Shown: one piece after another, positions 52,957 to 61,732 of the stretch
How positions within the stretch are numbered: position 1 is the first letter of the stretch
Layout of the letters: each line of letters opens with the position of its first letter
Origin: JBBSHE01 sp038253325
Lineage (GTDB): Bacteria > Actinomycetota > Actinomycetes > Propionibacteriales > Nocardioidaceae
Assembly (NCBI GenBank): GCA_038253325.1
Contig: JBBSHE010000014.1
Location: 1-64,000 of the forward strand
Reading direction: 5' to 3'
Length of the DNA stretch: 64,000 nt
Position numbers and translations under genes: made by a program
The notes under the pieces: model-generated
The model's database searches: none
The model's input: the letters and a program-made list of their open reading frames with translations, nothing else
What the model was told of the DNA's origin: nothing

Positions 52957-55299
52957 GTGACCGACCCTCGTCCGCTCGACACCGTCAAGTCGGCCGAGCA
53001 GACACCTGACCAGCTGCAGCCGTGGAAGGAGCTGGGCCTGCGGGCCGACGAGTACCGGCAGCTCCACGAGATCCTCGCGCGCCGGCCGACCGCCAGCGAG
53101 CTCGCGATGTACTCGGTGATGTGGAGTGAGCACTGCTCCTACAAGTCGAGCAAGGTGCACCTGCGACAGTTCGGCGACAAGCTGACCACCGCGATGCGAG
53201 AACGCCTGATGGTCGGCATCGGCGAGAACGCCGGTGTCGTCGACGTCGGTCAGGGTTACGCCGTCACGTTCAAGGTGGAGTCCCACAACCACCCGTCGTA
53301 CGTCGAGCCGTACCAGGGTGCCGCGACCGGTGTCGGCGGCATCGTCCGCGATATCCTCGCGATGGGTGCGCGGCCGGTAGCCGTGATGGACTCGCTGCGG
53401 TTCGGCGCGATCGACGCCCCAGACACGGCCAGGGTGCTGCCGGGGATCGTCGCCGGCATCGGCGGGTACGGCAACTGCCTCGGGCTCGCCAACATCGGCG
53501 GGGAGGTCGTCTTCGACCCGTCGTACGCCGGCAACCCGCTCGTCAACGCGTTGTGCGTCGGGGTGATGCGTCACGAGGACATCCACCTTGCCAAGGCGAC
53601 CGGCGCCGGAAACCTCGTGGTCCTCTACGGTGCACGCACCGGTGGTGACGGCATCGGCGGCGTATCCGTCCTCGCGTCGGAAACGTTTCAACCCGGTGCA
53701 CCGACCGAGCAACCCAGTGACGAGCGAACCAGTCTGAATAGGCCCAGTCTGAATAGGCCCAGTCTGAAGAGGCCGAGCGTCCAGGTCGGCGACCCGTTCA
53801 TGGAGAAGCTCCTGATCGAGTGCACGCTCGAGCTGTTCGGCCAGAAGCTGGTGGCCGGCATCCAGGACCTCGGCGGGGCAGGGCTCTCGTGCGCGACGTC
53901 GGAGCTCGCCAGCGCCGGCGACGGCGGCATGCAGATCGACCTCGACCGGGTCCCGCTCCGCGACCCGTCCCTGTCGCCCGATGAGATCCTGATGAGCGAG
54001 TCGCAGGAACGGATGATGGCGATCGTCGAACCGGAGCGTCTCGAGGCGTTCATGGCAGTTTGTGCCAAGTGGGAGGTCGAGGCGACCGTGCTCGGAGAGG
54101 TCACGAACTCGGGGCGGCTCGTCATCGACTGGCAGGGGCAGACCGTCGTCGACGTACCGCCACGTACCGTCGCGCACGAAGGACCCGTCTACCGGCGTCC
54201 GTCCGTACGGCCCGGAAGCCAGCACGCGTTGCAAGCGGGCACCACGTCCGCCCTGGCACGTCCGACGACGGGGCGCGAGCTGCTCGAGACCCTGGTGCAG
54301 CTCGTCGGATCACCCAATCTGGCGGACAAGTCGTGGGTCACCGACCAGTACGACCGATATGTACAGGGCAACACCGTCTGCGCGCAGCCCGAGGACGCCG
54401 GCCTGATCCGGGTCGACGAGTCAACTGGTCTGGGCATTGCCGTCTCGGTCGACTGCAACAGCCGCTTCGCCCGGCTCGACCCGTACGCCGGTGCCCAGCT
54501 GGCGCTGGCCGAGAGCTACCGCAATGTCGCGACGACGGGGGCACGTCCGATCGCCGTCACCGACTGCCTCAACTTCGGCTCGCCCGAGGACGCCGCGGTG
54601 ATGTGGCAGTTCGAGCAAGCCGTGTCCGGTCTCGCCGACGGTTGTCAGGCGCTCGGGATTCCGGTCACCGGAGGGAACGTGAGCCTCTACAACCAGACCG
54701 GAGACGACCCGATCCTGCCGACACCGCTGGTCGGCGTGCTCGGCGTGATCGACGACGTTGCCACGCGTACCAGGTCGGGGTGGGGCGGGGAGGGTCAGCT
54801 GATCTACCTGCTCGGGACGACGCGCGACGAGCTCGACGGTTCGTCGTGGGCCGACATCGTGCACAGGCACCTCGGCGGGAGACCGCCCATCGTCGACCTG
54901 GACGCCGAACGTCGGCTGGCCAACGTGCTGGTCGGAGCCGCACGTACTGGACTGCTCGGGTCCGCGCACGACCTGTCGGACGGCGGCCTGGCACAGGCGC
55001 TGGTCGAGTCCTGTCTGCTCTCCGGAGTCGGCGTGACGGTGGACCTGCCGGACGATCTCGACGCGTTCGTGGCGCTGTTCAGCGAGTCGGCGGCCCGGGT
55101 GCTCGTCGGCATACGGCGAGTGACCGCGGCCCAGTTCACCGAGCTCTGCTCGACACACGGCGTCGTACACACTCTGATCGGAGTCACCGGGGGAACCGGT
55201 GACGATCCCGTGCTCGACATCCGCGGCCAGTTCTCCATCACGCTCGCGGATCTGCGGCGCCCGTGGTCGGCGGCATTGCCGACCGTGTTCGACCACTGA
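52957..55299 (+). CDS. purL: FGAM synthetase subunit PurL
   Basis: 780 residues, GTG 52957 with GGGAG upstream and a TAGTCT -10 at 52912. The split-type PurL that works with PurS and PurQ to convert FGAR to FGAM using ATP. Signatures: YSVMWSEHCSYKSSK near 50, FKVESHNHPSYVEPYQGAAT near 105, ARPVAVMDSLRFG, GDPFMEKLLIE near 280, IQDLGGAGLSCATSEL near 305 and the repeated half starting near 420 (DCNSRFARLDPYAGAQLALA). Odd feature: an insertion of about 20 residues at 245-270 with SLNRPSLNRPSLKRPS, encoded by a tandem DNA repeat. Confidence 0.96.
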   Translation: MTDPRPLDTVKSAEQTPDQLQPWKELGLRADEYRQLHEILARRPTASELAMYSVMWSEHCSYKSSKVHLRQFGDKLTTAMRERLMVGIGENAGVVDVGQGYAVTFKVESHNHPSYVEPYQGAATGVGGIVRDILAMGARPVAVMDSLRFGAIDAPDTARVLPGIVAGIGGYGNCLGLANIGGEVVFDPSYAGNPLVNALCVGVMRHEDIHLAKATGAGNLVVLYGARTGGDGIGGVSVLASETFQPGAPTEQPSDERTSLNRPSLNRPSLKRPSVQVGDPFMEKLLIECTLELFGQKLVAGIQDLGGAGLSCATSELASAGDGGMQIDLDRVPLRDPSLSPDEILMSESQERMMAIVEPERLEAFMAVCAKWEVEATVLGEVTNSGRLVIDWQGQTVVDVPPRTVAHEGPVYRRPSVRPGSQHALQAGTTSALARPTTGRELLETLVQLVGSPNLADKSWVTDQYDRYVQGNTVCAQPEDAGLIRVDESTGLGIAVSVDCNSRFARLDPYAGAQLALAESYRNVATTGARPIAVTDCLNFGSPEDAAVMWQFEQAVSGLADGCQALGIPVTGGNVSLYNQTGDDPILPTPLVGVLGVIDDVATRTRSGWGGEGQLIYLLGTTRDELDGSSWADIVHRHLGGRPPIVDLDAERRLANVLVGAARTGLLGSAHDLSDGGLAQALVESCLLSGVGVTVDLPDDLDAFVALFSESAARVLVGIRRVTAAQFTELCSTHGVVHTLIGVTGGTGDDPVLDIRGQFSITLADLRRPWSAALPTVFDH
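53731..53775 (+). repeat. Three 15-bp tandem repeats inside purL
   Basis: agtctgaataggccc at 53731-53745 and 53746-53760, then a diverged unit agtctgaagaggccg at 53761-53775. Being 15 bp, it adds five residues (SLNRP) per unit and keeps the frame. It sits in a surface-loop position just before VQVGDPF. Confidence 0.95.
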
Positions 55300-55365
55300 C
55301 TCCGCCGGTCCCTGCCGGCAGCGAGCCAGCGTGCGCCTGCGATCGGGCGGCGGACCTACCGGGAA

Positions 55366-55911
55366 TCAGCCGACGACGACGCGCTCGCAGGACTTTGCGA
55401 TCCGGTCGTGCGGATCGACCGCGCGTGAACGGTAGACGACGTCGTTGCCCGTGCCGCAGAAGATCCGGTCGGGTGTGCCGTCGGACGCGAGCACGATGAC
55501 GTCGTCGCCCGGCCCGGCATAGACGAGATCGGATCCCGCCTCGCCGTCGATCCGGTCGCCGCCAGGGCCACCGACCAGGAAGTCGTTTCCGCCCCCGCCG
55601 AGGATCAGGTCGGCGCCGCGGCCACCGCCGATCACGTCACCGCCCATCTGGCCGTACGCCGAGTCGGCTCCGTCACCGGCGTACAGATGGTCGGCGCCGG
55701 AGCTGCCGAAGACATAGTCATCCCCACCGAGGGCGTGGATCGTGTCGTTGCCCCCGAGACCGTTGATCGTCTCCATCCTGACCGTCCCGGAGAGCTGGTC
55801 GGCACGCGGCGTACCGACGATCTTCGGACCCGGGTCGGCCGACGCGTACGCGATGGTCGTCAACAGGCAACCACTCAAGGCGACCACCAGCAACAAGAAC
55901 TTCCTCTTCAC
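55366..55911 (-). CDS. Secreted RTX-repeat calcium-binding protein
   Basis: 181 residues, GTG start at 55911. A signal peptide (KRKFLLLVVALSGCLLTTIA, cut near ASA) precedes RTX-like nonapeptide repeats: GLGGNDTIHALGGDDYVFGS, GADHLYAGDGADSAYG, GGGGNDFLVGGPGGDRIDG, GEAGSDLVYAGPGDDVIV, with the GGxGxDxUx pattern that folds as a calcium-filled beta-roll. The C-terminus has two Cys residues (FCGTGNDVV, KSCERVVVG) perhaps in a disulfide. No enzymatic domain; adhesive or structural role is likely. Divergent from the dipeptidase gene. Confidence 0.85.
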   Translation of the reverse strand: MKRKFLLLVVALSGCLLTTIAYASADPGPKIVGTPRADQLSGTVRMETINGLGGNDTIHALGGDDYVFGSSGADHLYAGDGADSAYGQMGGDVIGGGRGADLILGGGGNDFLVGGPGGDRIDGEAGSDLVYAGPGDDVIVLASDGTPDRIFCGTGNDVVYRSRAVDPHDRIAKSCERVVVG

Positions 55912-56038
55912 TACTCCGGCTCCGATCGGTCAAGTCTCGGACCACCCTACGGCTTGGCGGGGTCCACCGATACGTGCGGCGGTCACAACGCCGAGGGCGC
56001 GCGGTGCCCCGATCGACCGGCTCGTATGCTCGAGCGGT

Positions 56039-57376
56039 ATGAGCCGAGACCTCAAGGCCGCCATTCACGCATCGAGACCGCGAACTCTCTCCGACCTCGA
56101 GAGCCTCGTCCGGATCGAGTCGGTCAGTGCCGACCCGGCGCGCGCCTCGGAGGTCCAAGAGAGCGCGGAGCTGACCGCGGCGCTGCTCCGAGACACCGGC
56201 CTTCCCGACGTGCAGATCGTGTCGGTCGAAGGTGGGCTACCGGCGGTCATCGCCCGTAAGCCAGCGCCGGAAGGCGCACCCACCGTCCTGCTGTACGCCC
56301 ACCACGACGTACAACCGGAAGGCGATCCGGCCCTGTGGAGCTCGGAGCCGTTCGTACCCACGTTGCGGGGTGAGCGGTTGTACGGACGCGGCACCGCCGA
56401 CGACAAGGCCGGCATCGCGGCGCACCTTGCTGCGCTCCGGGCGCTCGGTGACGAGCTCGCGGTGGGCGTCACCGTGTTCGTCGAGGGCGAGGAGGAGATC
56501 GGGTCACCGACGTTGGGGGCGTTCCTGGCCGAGTACAAGGACCTGCTCGCGGCCGACGTGATCGTGATCGCCGACTCGGGCAACTGGGACATCGGGGTCC
56601 CGGCGCTCACCACGTCTCTACGCGGCATCGTTGCGGTGACCGTCGAGGTGCAGACGCTGGAGCATGGCGTGCACTCAGGCATGTGGGGCGGTGTCGTACC
56701 GGACGCCCTGATGGCGCTCACCCGGGTGCTCGCCAGCCTGCACGACGACAACGGTGATGTCGCCGTGCAGGGGCTGCACGCGTCCAAGGCAGCCGACCTC
56801 GACTATCCGGAGCAGCGGGTACGTGCCGAGTCGGGCGCGATCGAGGGTCTGGAGCTGATCGGCAGCGGCACCGTCGTCGACCGGGCGTGGACCCGCCCGG
56901 CGATCGCGATCCTGGCAATCGACACGACCGCCATCGACCAGGCCTCAAACACGCTGCTGCCGAAGGCAACCGCAAGGGTGAGTATGCGGATACCGCCCGG
57001 CGAGACACCCGACAATGCGCTGCAGCGGCTCACGGATCACCTCGAGCAGCATGCCCCGTGGGGTGCCAGGGTCACCGTCACACCGGTCGAGGCCGGACGC
57101 CCGTTCGCGATCGACGCGCAAGGACCGGTGTACGACGCCGCCCGATCGGCGTTCGCGGAGGCCTGGGGCGGCACAACGCCCGTGGATATCGGGGTCGGCG
57201 GCTCGATTCCGTTCATCGCGGAGTTCGCCGACGCGTACCCGAATGCCGCCATCCTGGTCACCGGCGTCGAGGACCCCGACACCCGGGCTCACGGGGCAAA
57301 CGAGGGACTCCACCTGGCCGAGTTCGAACGCGTGTGCGTGGCCGAGGCGCTGCTGCTCCGCAACTTGGCCCGGTGA
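56039..57376 (+). CDS. M20-family dipeptidase
   Basis: 445 residues from ATG 56039, which follows a TATGCT hexamer by eight nt (leaderless). Dizinc metallopeptidase: TVLLYAHHDVQPEGDP near 80 (first His), LYGRGTADDKAGIAAHLAA near 115 (bridging Asp), VFVEGEEEIGSP near 147 (catalytic Glu pair), the dimerisation lid, and the final DTRAHGANEGLHLAEF near 420 (last His). Family members are carnosinase-like dipeptidases. The next gene overlaps its stop by 4 nt. Confidence 0.9.
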   Translation: MSRDLKAAIHASRPRTLSDLESLVRIESVSADPARASEVQESAELTAALLRDTGLPDVQIVSVEGGLPAVIARKPAPEGAPTVLLYAHHDVQPEGDPALWSSEPFVPTLRGERLYGRGTADDKAGIAAHLAALRALGDELAVGVTVFVEGEEEIGSPTLGAFLAEYKDLLAADVIVIADSGNWDIGVPALTTSLRGIVAVTVEVQTLEHGVHSGMWGGVVPDALMALTRVLASLHDDNGDVAVQGLHASKAADLDYPEQRVRAESGAIEGLELIGSGTVVDRAWTRPAIAILAIDTTAIDQASNTLLPKATARVSMRIPPGETPDNALQRLTDHLEQHAPWGARVTVTPVEAGRPFAIDAQGPVYDAARSAFAEAWGGTTPVDIGVGGSIPFIAEFADAYPNAAILVTGVEDPDTRAHGANEGLHLAEFERVCVAEALLLRNLAR

Positions 57377-58248
57377 CCACCTCTCCACCCGTTGTTTGGC
57401 CCGTAGGGGAACCTAGACGCGCTCCGCCACCACCGCTCAGCGTTTGCCGCGCGTTCGGCGTCCGCAGTGATCCGGTCGCGATGGTGGGCGGGCAAGGCAC
57501 GTCCTGGCGCGCCGGGGAGGTGGTCCTCAAGCCGCTCGACATGAGTCTCGACGCCCTGCAGTGGCAGGCCGACCAGCTGCCGAGTATCGAGGGGCACGGA
57601 ACGTTCCGGGTGGCGGCACCGTTACGAACTGCCTCCGGCGACCTGGTCATCGAGGGGTGGACCGCGTGGCCGTACCTCGCCGGCGTCCATGCGCCGCGCC
57701 GGTGGAAGGACATCATCGCGACCGGCGAGCAGTTCCATGCGGGGACCCGGTCGGCGCCGCGTCCGGACTTCGTCGCCAAACGAGACGACCGCTGGGCGCT
57801 GGCCGATCGCTACGCCTGGGACGAGGTCGGCGGCTCTCGCCTCGGTCCAGAAGTGGGTCCGATCGTCGGCGGCGACGAGCGGGTCCGACGCCTGACCGGA
57901 CTGCGCAGACCGGTGGACGAGCCCGACCAGCTGGTGCACGGCGATCTCTCCGGCAACGTGCTGTTCCATCCGGTCCTTCCGCCGGCGATCATCGATTTCT
58001 CGCTCTACTGGCGGCCGCAGACGTATGCGACGGCGATCGTGCTCATCGCCGCTCTCGTCTGGGAAGGCGCCGACCCCTCGCTGGTGGCCGAGATTGCCGT
58101 CGACCACGACAACCTCGGGCAGCACCTCGTAAGGGCCTTGCTCTTCCGAATCGTCACGGAGCACCTGAGCGGCCTCGGCCGTACGCCGTGGGTTGACGCC
58201 GACCCGTACGCGTCGGCCATCAAGAGCGTCCATCAGCTCGCGTCGTGA
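57373..58248 (+). CDS. TIGR02569-like aminoglycoside-phosphotransferase-fold protein
   Basis: 291 residues; GTG 57373 overlaps the dipeptidase stop as GTGA. Kinase-fold elements are visible: GGQGTSWRAGEVVLKPLDMS near 38, the catalytic loop LVHGDLSGNVLFH near 192 and the metal-binding IIDFSLYWRP near 210 in place of DFG. This is the mycobacterial/actinobacterial TIGR02569 family, of unknown substrate. Two hairpin repeats follow its stop. Confidence 0.82.
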   Translation: MTTSPPVVWPVGEPRRAPPPPLSVCRAFGVRSDPVAMVGGQGTSWRAGEVVLKPLDMSLDALQWQADQLPSIEGHGTFRVAAPLRTASGDLVIEGWTAWPYLAGVHAPRRWKDIIATGEQFHAGTRSAPRPDFVAKRDDRWALADRYAWDEVGGSRLGPEVGPIVGGDERVRRLTGLRRPVDEPDQLVHGDLSGNVLFHPVLPPAIIDFSLYWRPQTYATAIVLIAALVWEGADPSLVAEIAVDHDNLGQHLVRALLFRIVTEHLSGLGRTPWVDADPYASAIKSVHQLAS

Positions 58249-58284
58249 CGCCGGTCGAACGACCCCACCTCGACCGCATGACGC

Positions 58285-58402
58285 AACGGCTGAAGAGTTG
58301 AGCGCTATTCTGCTCGATCCTTCAGCCGTTGTTTGGCCCGTCGGCAGGAAGGTGCGAACGGCTGAGGAGTCGAGACACATATAGCCCAGGTCTTCAGCCA
58401 TT
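58285..58402. repeat. Inverted-repeat family C, two copies
   Basis: Copy 1 (58285-58330): AACGGCTGAAG ... CTTCAGCCGTT, perfect 11-bp arms. Copy 2 (58357-58402): AACGGCTGAGG ... CTTCAGCCATT, two deviations. Both are 46 nt from end to end and lie 36 and 108 nt after the stop of the phosphotransferase-like gene. Sequence is unrelated to families A and B. Confidence 0.88.
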
Positions 58403-58502
58403 GCGCGGTCGAGACGAGGGCAACACAACCGGAATCCCGCGCCGAAGTGCGGACGGACGGGTGACACGCCGTCGTGCGTTCGGCGTGGTCAGCGCCGGCA
58501 CC

Positions 58503-58508
58503 TAGACT
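58503..58508 (+). promoter_or_regulatory. -10 element TAGACT, leaderless purF
   Basis: TAGACT is followed by six bases and GTG 58515, no ribosome site; the same hexamer precedes purA and purS. Confidence 0.55.
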
Positions 58509-58514
58509 CGGTAC

Positions 58515-60071
58515 GTGACGCGCGGAGATGGTCGGCTCAACCACGACCTTGACGCCGGCGACACTGGGCCGAAGGACGCCTGTGGCGTCTTCGGGGTCTG
58601 GGCTCCTGGCGAGGACGTCAGCAAGCTCGCCTACTTCGGGCTGTACGCGCTGCAGCACCGCGGCCAGGAATCGGCCGGGATCGCCGTCAGCGACGGACAA
58701 CGCATCCTCGTCTACAAGGACATGGGTCTCGTATCCCAGGTCTTCGACGACGGCACACTCAACGGGCTCAAGGGCTACCTCGCGGTCGGCCACTGCCGCT
58801 ACTCGACGACCGGCGCAAGTGGCTGGCACAACGCCCAGCCGACATTCTGCTCGACCCCGTTCGGCTCGCTCGCCCTGGGGCACAACGGCAACCTCGTCAA
58901 CAGTGTCGAGCTGACCCGCCGCGTGAACGGCGTCTCGGCGGCGGACGGCGGGCACCTCTTCGAACCGTCGGCCAACGGTGCACCGTCGTCCGACACGGAC
59001 CTGTTGACCCGCCTGCTCGGGTCGTACCCCGATCGCACCATCGAGGAGGCTGCCGTCGAGGTTCTCCCCATGCTGAAGGGCGCGTACTCGCTCGTCTTCA
59101 TGGATGAGACCACCTTGTACGCAGCGCGTGACCCGCAGGGGGTGCGTCCCCTCGTCCTCGGACGGCTCGAACGCGGCTGGGTGGTCGCATCGGAGACCGC
59201 CGCCCTCGACATCGTCGGCGCGACGTACATCCGGGAGGTGCGACCCGGTGAGATCATCGCGATCGACGAGAGCGGACTGCGTAGCCTGCGCTTCGCCGAC
59301 CCTGAACCGAAGGGCTGCTTGTTCGAGTTCGTCTATCTGGCCCGGCCCGACACGAAGATCTCGGACAAGCGCGTCCACTCCGTCCGCGTCGAGATCGGCC
59401 GCCGGCTCGCTAGGGAGCATCCGGTCGAGGCAGACCTCGTCATACCCGTCCCCGAGTCCGGCACACCGGCGGCGATCGGGTACGCAGAGGCGAGCGGCAT
59501 CCCGTACGGCCAGGGCTTCGTCAAGAACTCGTACGTAGGGCGTACGTTCATCCAGCCCAGCCAGACGATCCGCCAGCTCGGCATCCGGCTGAAGCTCAAC
59601 ACGCTGCGTGACGTCATCGAGGGCAAACGACTCATCGTCGTAGACGACTCGATCGTCCGCGGCAATACCCAGCGCGCTCAGGTGAAAATGCTGCGCGAGG
59701 CCGGCGCACGCGAGGTCCATGTACGGATCGCGAGCCCACCGGTGAAGTGGCCGTGCTTCTATGGCATCGACTTCGCGACGCGCGCCGAGCTGGTCGCCAG
59801 CGGGCTGTCGGTGGACGACATCTGCCGGTCGATCGGCGCCGACTCGCTCGGCTACATCTCCCTCGAGGAGCTGATCGTCGCGACCGACCTCCCGGCCGAC
59901 CACCTGTGCCGGGCTTGTTTCGACGGCACCTACCCGATCGAGCTCCCCGAGCCGGAGCTTCTCGGCAAGCACCTGCTGGAAATGTCGACGGAGGCTCGTA
60001 TCGACGCGGCCGAGGGTCTCGTCCACCTGATGGGCGGCACCGGCGCGTCCGAAGCGCTGCGGCGGCCGTGA
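58515..60071 (+). CDS. purF: Amidophosphoribosyltransferase
   Basis: 518 residues. First committed step of purine synthesis: PRPP plus glutamine to phosphoribosylamine. The N-terminal ~23 residues are a propeptide removed before the catalytic Cys in KDACGVFGVWAP (near 25). Glutaminase motifs ALQHRGQESAGIAV near 50 and GHCRYSTTGASGWHNAQP near 90, then the PRPP motif LIVVDDSIVRGNTQRAQ near 375 and Fe-S cysteines including CRACFDGTYP near 465, as in B. subtilis-type PurF. Overlaps purM by 4 nt. Confidence 0.97.
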   Translation: MTRGDGRLNHDLDAGDTGPKDACGVFGVWAPGEDVSKLAYFGLYALQHRGQESAGIAVSDGQRILVYKDMGLVSQVFDDGTLNGLKGYLAVGHCRYSTTGASGWHNAQPTFCSTPFGSLALGHNGNLVNSVELTRRVNGVSAADGGHLFEPSANGAPSSDTDLLTRLLGSYPDRTIEEAAVEVLPMLKGAYSLVFMDETTLYAARDPQGVRPLVLGRLERGWVVASETAALDIVGATYIREVRPGEIIAIDESGLRSLRFADPEPKGCLFEFVYLARPDTKISDKRVHSVRVEIGRRLAREHPVEADLVIPVPESGTPAAIGYAEASGIPYGQGFVKNSYVGRTFIQPSQTIRQLGIRLKLNTLRDVIEGKRLIVVDDSIVRGNTQRAQVKMLREAGAREVHVRIASPPVKWPCFYGIDFATRAELVASGLSVDDICRSIGADSLGYISLEELIVATDLPADHLCRACFDGTYPIELPEPELLGKHLLEMSTEARIDAAEGLVHLMGGTGASEALRRP

Positions 60072-61150
60072 CGCGACCCGCTCCGACCGATGACGCGATG
60101 ACGTCCTACGAAGCGGCCGGTGTCTCGATCCGGGCGGGTGACCGCGCCGTCGAGCTGATGCGGGAGTGGGTGGACAAGGCCCGGCGTCCCGAGGTCGTCG
60201 GCGGCATCGGCGGGTTCGCCGGGCTGTTCGACGCGTCCGGCCTCAAGGCGTTCAAGCGGCCGCTGCTCGCGTCCAGCGCCGACGGCGTGGGGACCAAGGT
60301 CGTCATCGCACAGCAGATGGACGTCCACGACACGATCGGGTTCGATCTCGTCGGCATGCTGGTCGACGACCTTGTCGTCTGTGGCGCCGAACCGTTGTTC
60401 CTCACCGACTACATCGCTTGCGGCAAGGTCGTTCCCGAACGGGTCGCCGCGGTCGTGGCCGGCATCGCGAAGGCCTGCTCGGTCGCCGGCTGCGCACTGC
60501 TGGGTGGTGAGACGGCGGAGCATCCGGGTTTGCTGCGCCCGGACGAGTACGACCTGGCGGGGTCGACGACTGGGGTCGTCGAGGCATCGGACCTGCTCGG
60601 CGCCTGGCTCGTACGTCCGGGCGATCTCCTGCTCGCCATGCGGTCGTCGGGTCTGCACTCCAACGGCTACTCGCTGGTACGACACGTCCTGCTCGACCGG
60701 GCGGCCTGGTCCTTGGACCGCGAGGTTCCGGAGCTCGGCCGCGCCCTCGGCGAGGAGCTGTTGGAGCCGACCCGGATCTATTGCGGCGCCGGTCTGGCGT
60801 TGGCGCGTCGGACCGGGACGCATGCGATGGCGCACATCACCGGCGGCGGGTTGGCGGCAAACATCTCGCGGGTGTTGCCGACGGGGGTTGCGGCAACTGT
60901 CGACCGGTCAACCTGGACGCCGGCACCCATCTTTCGACTGGTCGGCGACGTCGGGTCGGTCGCCGATGCCGAGCTGGAGCGGACCGTCAACATGGGGATC
61001 GGCATGATCGCGTTGATCGACCCCACCGAGGCGCCGGCGGCGACCGGCATCCTGGCCGAGTACGGGGTCGAGTCGTGGGTGTGCGGCGAGGTCACGTCCG
61101 CGTCCGTCGCCGACCCTGCTACGGCGGCGCTTGTCGGCTCGTACGCCTGA
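60068..61150 (+). CDS. purM: AIR synthetase
   Basis: 360 residues from GTG 60068, overlapping the purF stop as GTGA. ATP-dependent ring closure of FGAM to AIR. Signatures: YEAAGVSIRAGDRAVELM near 14, VVGGIGGFAGLFD near 43, LASSADGVGTKVVIAQQM near 67, LGGETAEHPGLLRPDEYDLA near 143 and AMAHITGGGLAANISRVLP near 250. Same length as other actinobacterial PurM. Confidence 0.97.
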   Translation: MTRPAPTDDAMTSYEAAGVSIRAGDRAVELMREWVDKARRPEVVGGIGGFAGLFDASGLKAFKRPLLASSADGVGTKVVIAQQMDVHDTIGFDLVGMLVDDLVVCGAEPLFLTDYIACGKVVPERVAAVVAGIAKACSVAGCALLGGETAEHPGLLRPDEYDLAGSTTGVVEASDLLGAWLVRPGDLLLAMRSSGLHSNGYSLVRHVLLDRAAWSLDREVPELGRALGEELLEPTRIYCGAGLALARRTGTHAMAHITGGGLAANISRVLPTGVAATVDRSTWTPAPIFRLVGDVGSVADAELERTVNMGIGMIALIDPTEAPAATGILAEYGVESWVCGEVTSASVADPATAALVGSYA

Positions 61151-61317
61151 CCGGGTCGTACCGGTGCGAACAATTCGACCTGACTTGCGTCGGCACGGGG
61201 GTTCGCGCGTGTGCTGGGTGACACGGGCGGGTATCGTGGTCCGCACGACGAACTGATGAGCGACCGGGCGCCTCGCAGGAGGTGACGCGGCATAGTTGTG
61301 CGAGGGGGTCGGACCCT

Positions 61318-61512
61318 ATGGGGCGCGGCCGTGCGAAGGCGAAGCAGACCAAGGTTGCCCGCGAGTTGAAGTATCGGACATTCGAGACCGACTTCGACGC
61401 GCTGCAACGAGAGCTGCACGGAGACGACTTCCGCGCCGGCGAGGACGAAGCGTCTGCCGACGAGGACACCGACCCGCACGCCGACGGCGTACCAGCGCGC
61501 GACGCCGGCTGA
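61318..61512 (+). CDS. DUF3073 protein
   Basis: 64 residues, ATG 61318 with GAGGGGG upstream. MGRGRAKAKQTKVARELKYR then FDALQRELHG and an acidic tail is the short, highly conserved actinobacterial DUF3073 family of unknown role; located after purM as in many actinobacteria. Its strong charge segregation (basic N-terminus, acidic C-terminus) suggests nucleic acid or ribosome association, which is speculative. Confidence 0.9.
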   Translation: MGRGRAKAKQTKVARELKYRTFETDFDALQRELHGDDFRAGEDEASADEDTDPHADGVPARDAG

Positions 61513-61732
61513 CCGTCACCTGCGGTCCCTGACGAACCGCGGCTGAACCGGCCCGACCGCTCGGATCCGAGCCAGCAACCGCCAAGGCGAGTCCTCGGCC
61601 CGGCCAGGCTCAGCGGCGGCGCGGCTCCCCGACGCCATCGAGCTAGCCGCCGTCGCGGTGCGGTCCGCTGTTGTCACGAGCGGACATGTGGTAGGTCAGC
61701 TGTCCGACCCCCGCTGTCACGTCGTGTGGGGC

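Noticed and set aside
57388..57402. Match gttgtttggcccgt to the right flank of repeat family C at 58329
   Set aside because: A 14-15 nt match is expected by chance in 64 kb of high-GC DNA, and no inverted-repeat partner is nearby.
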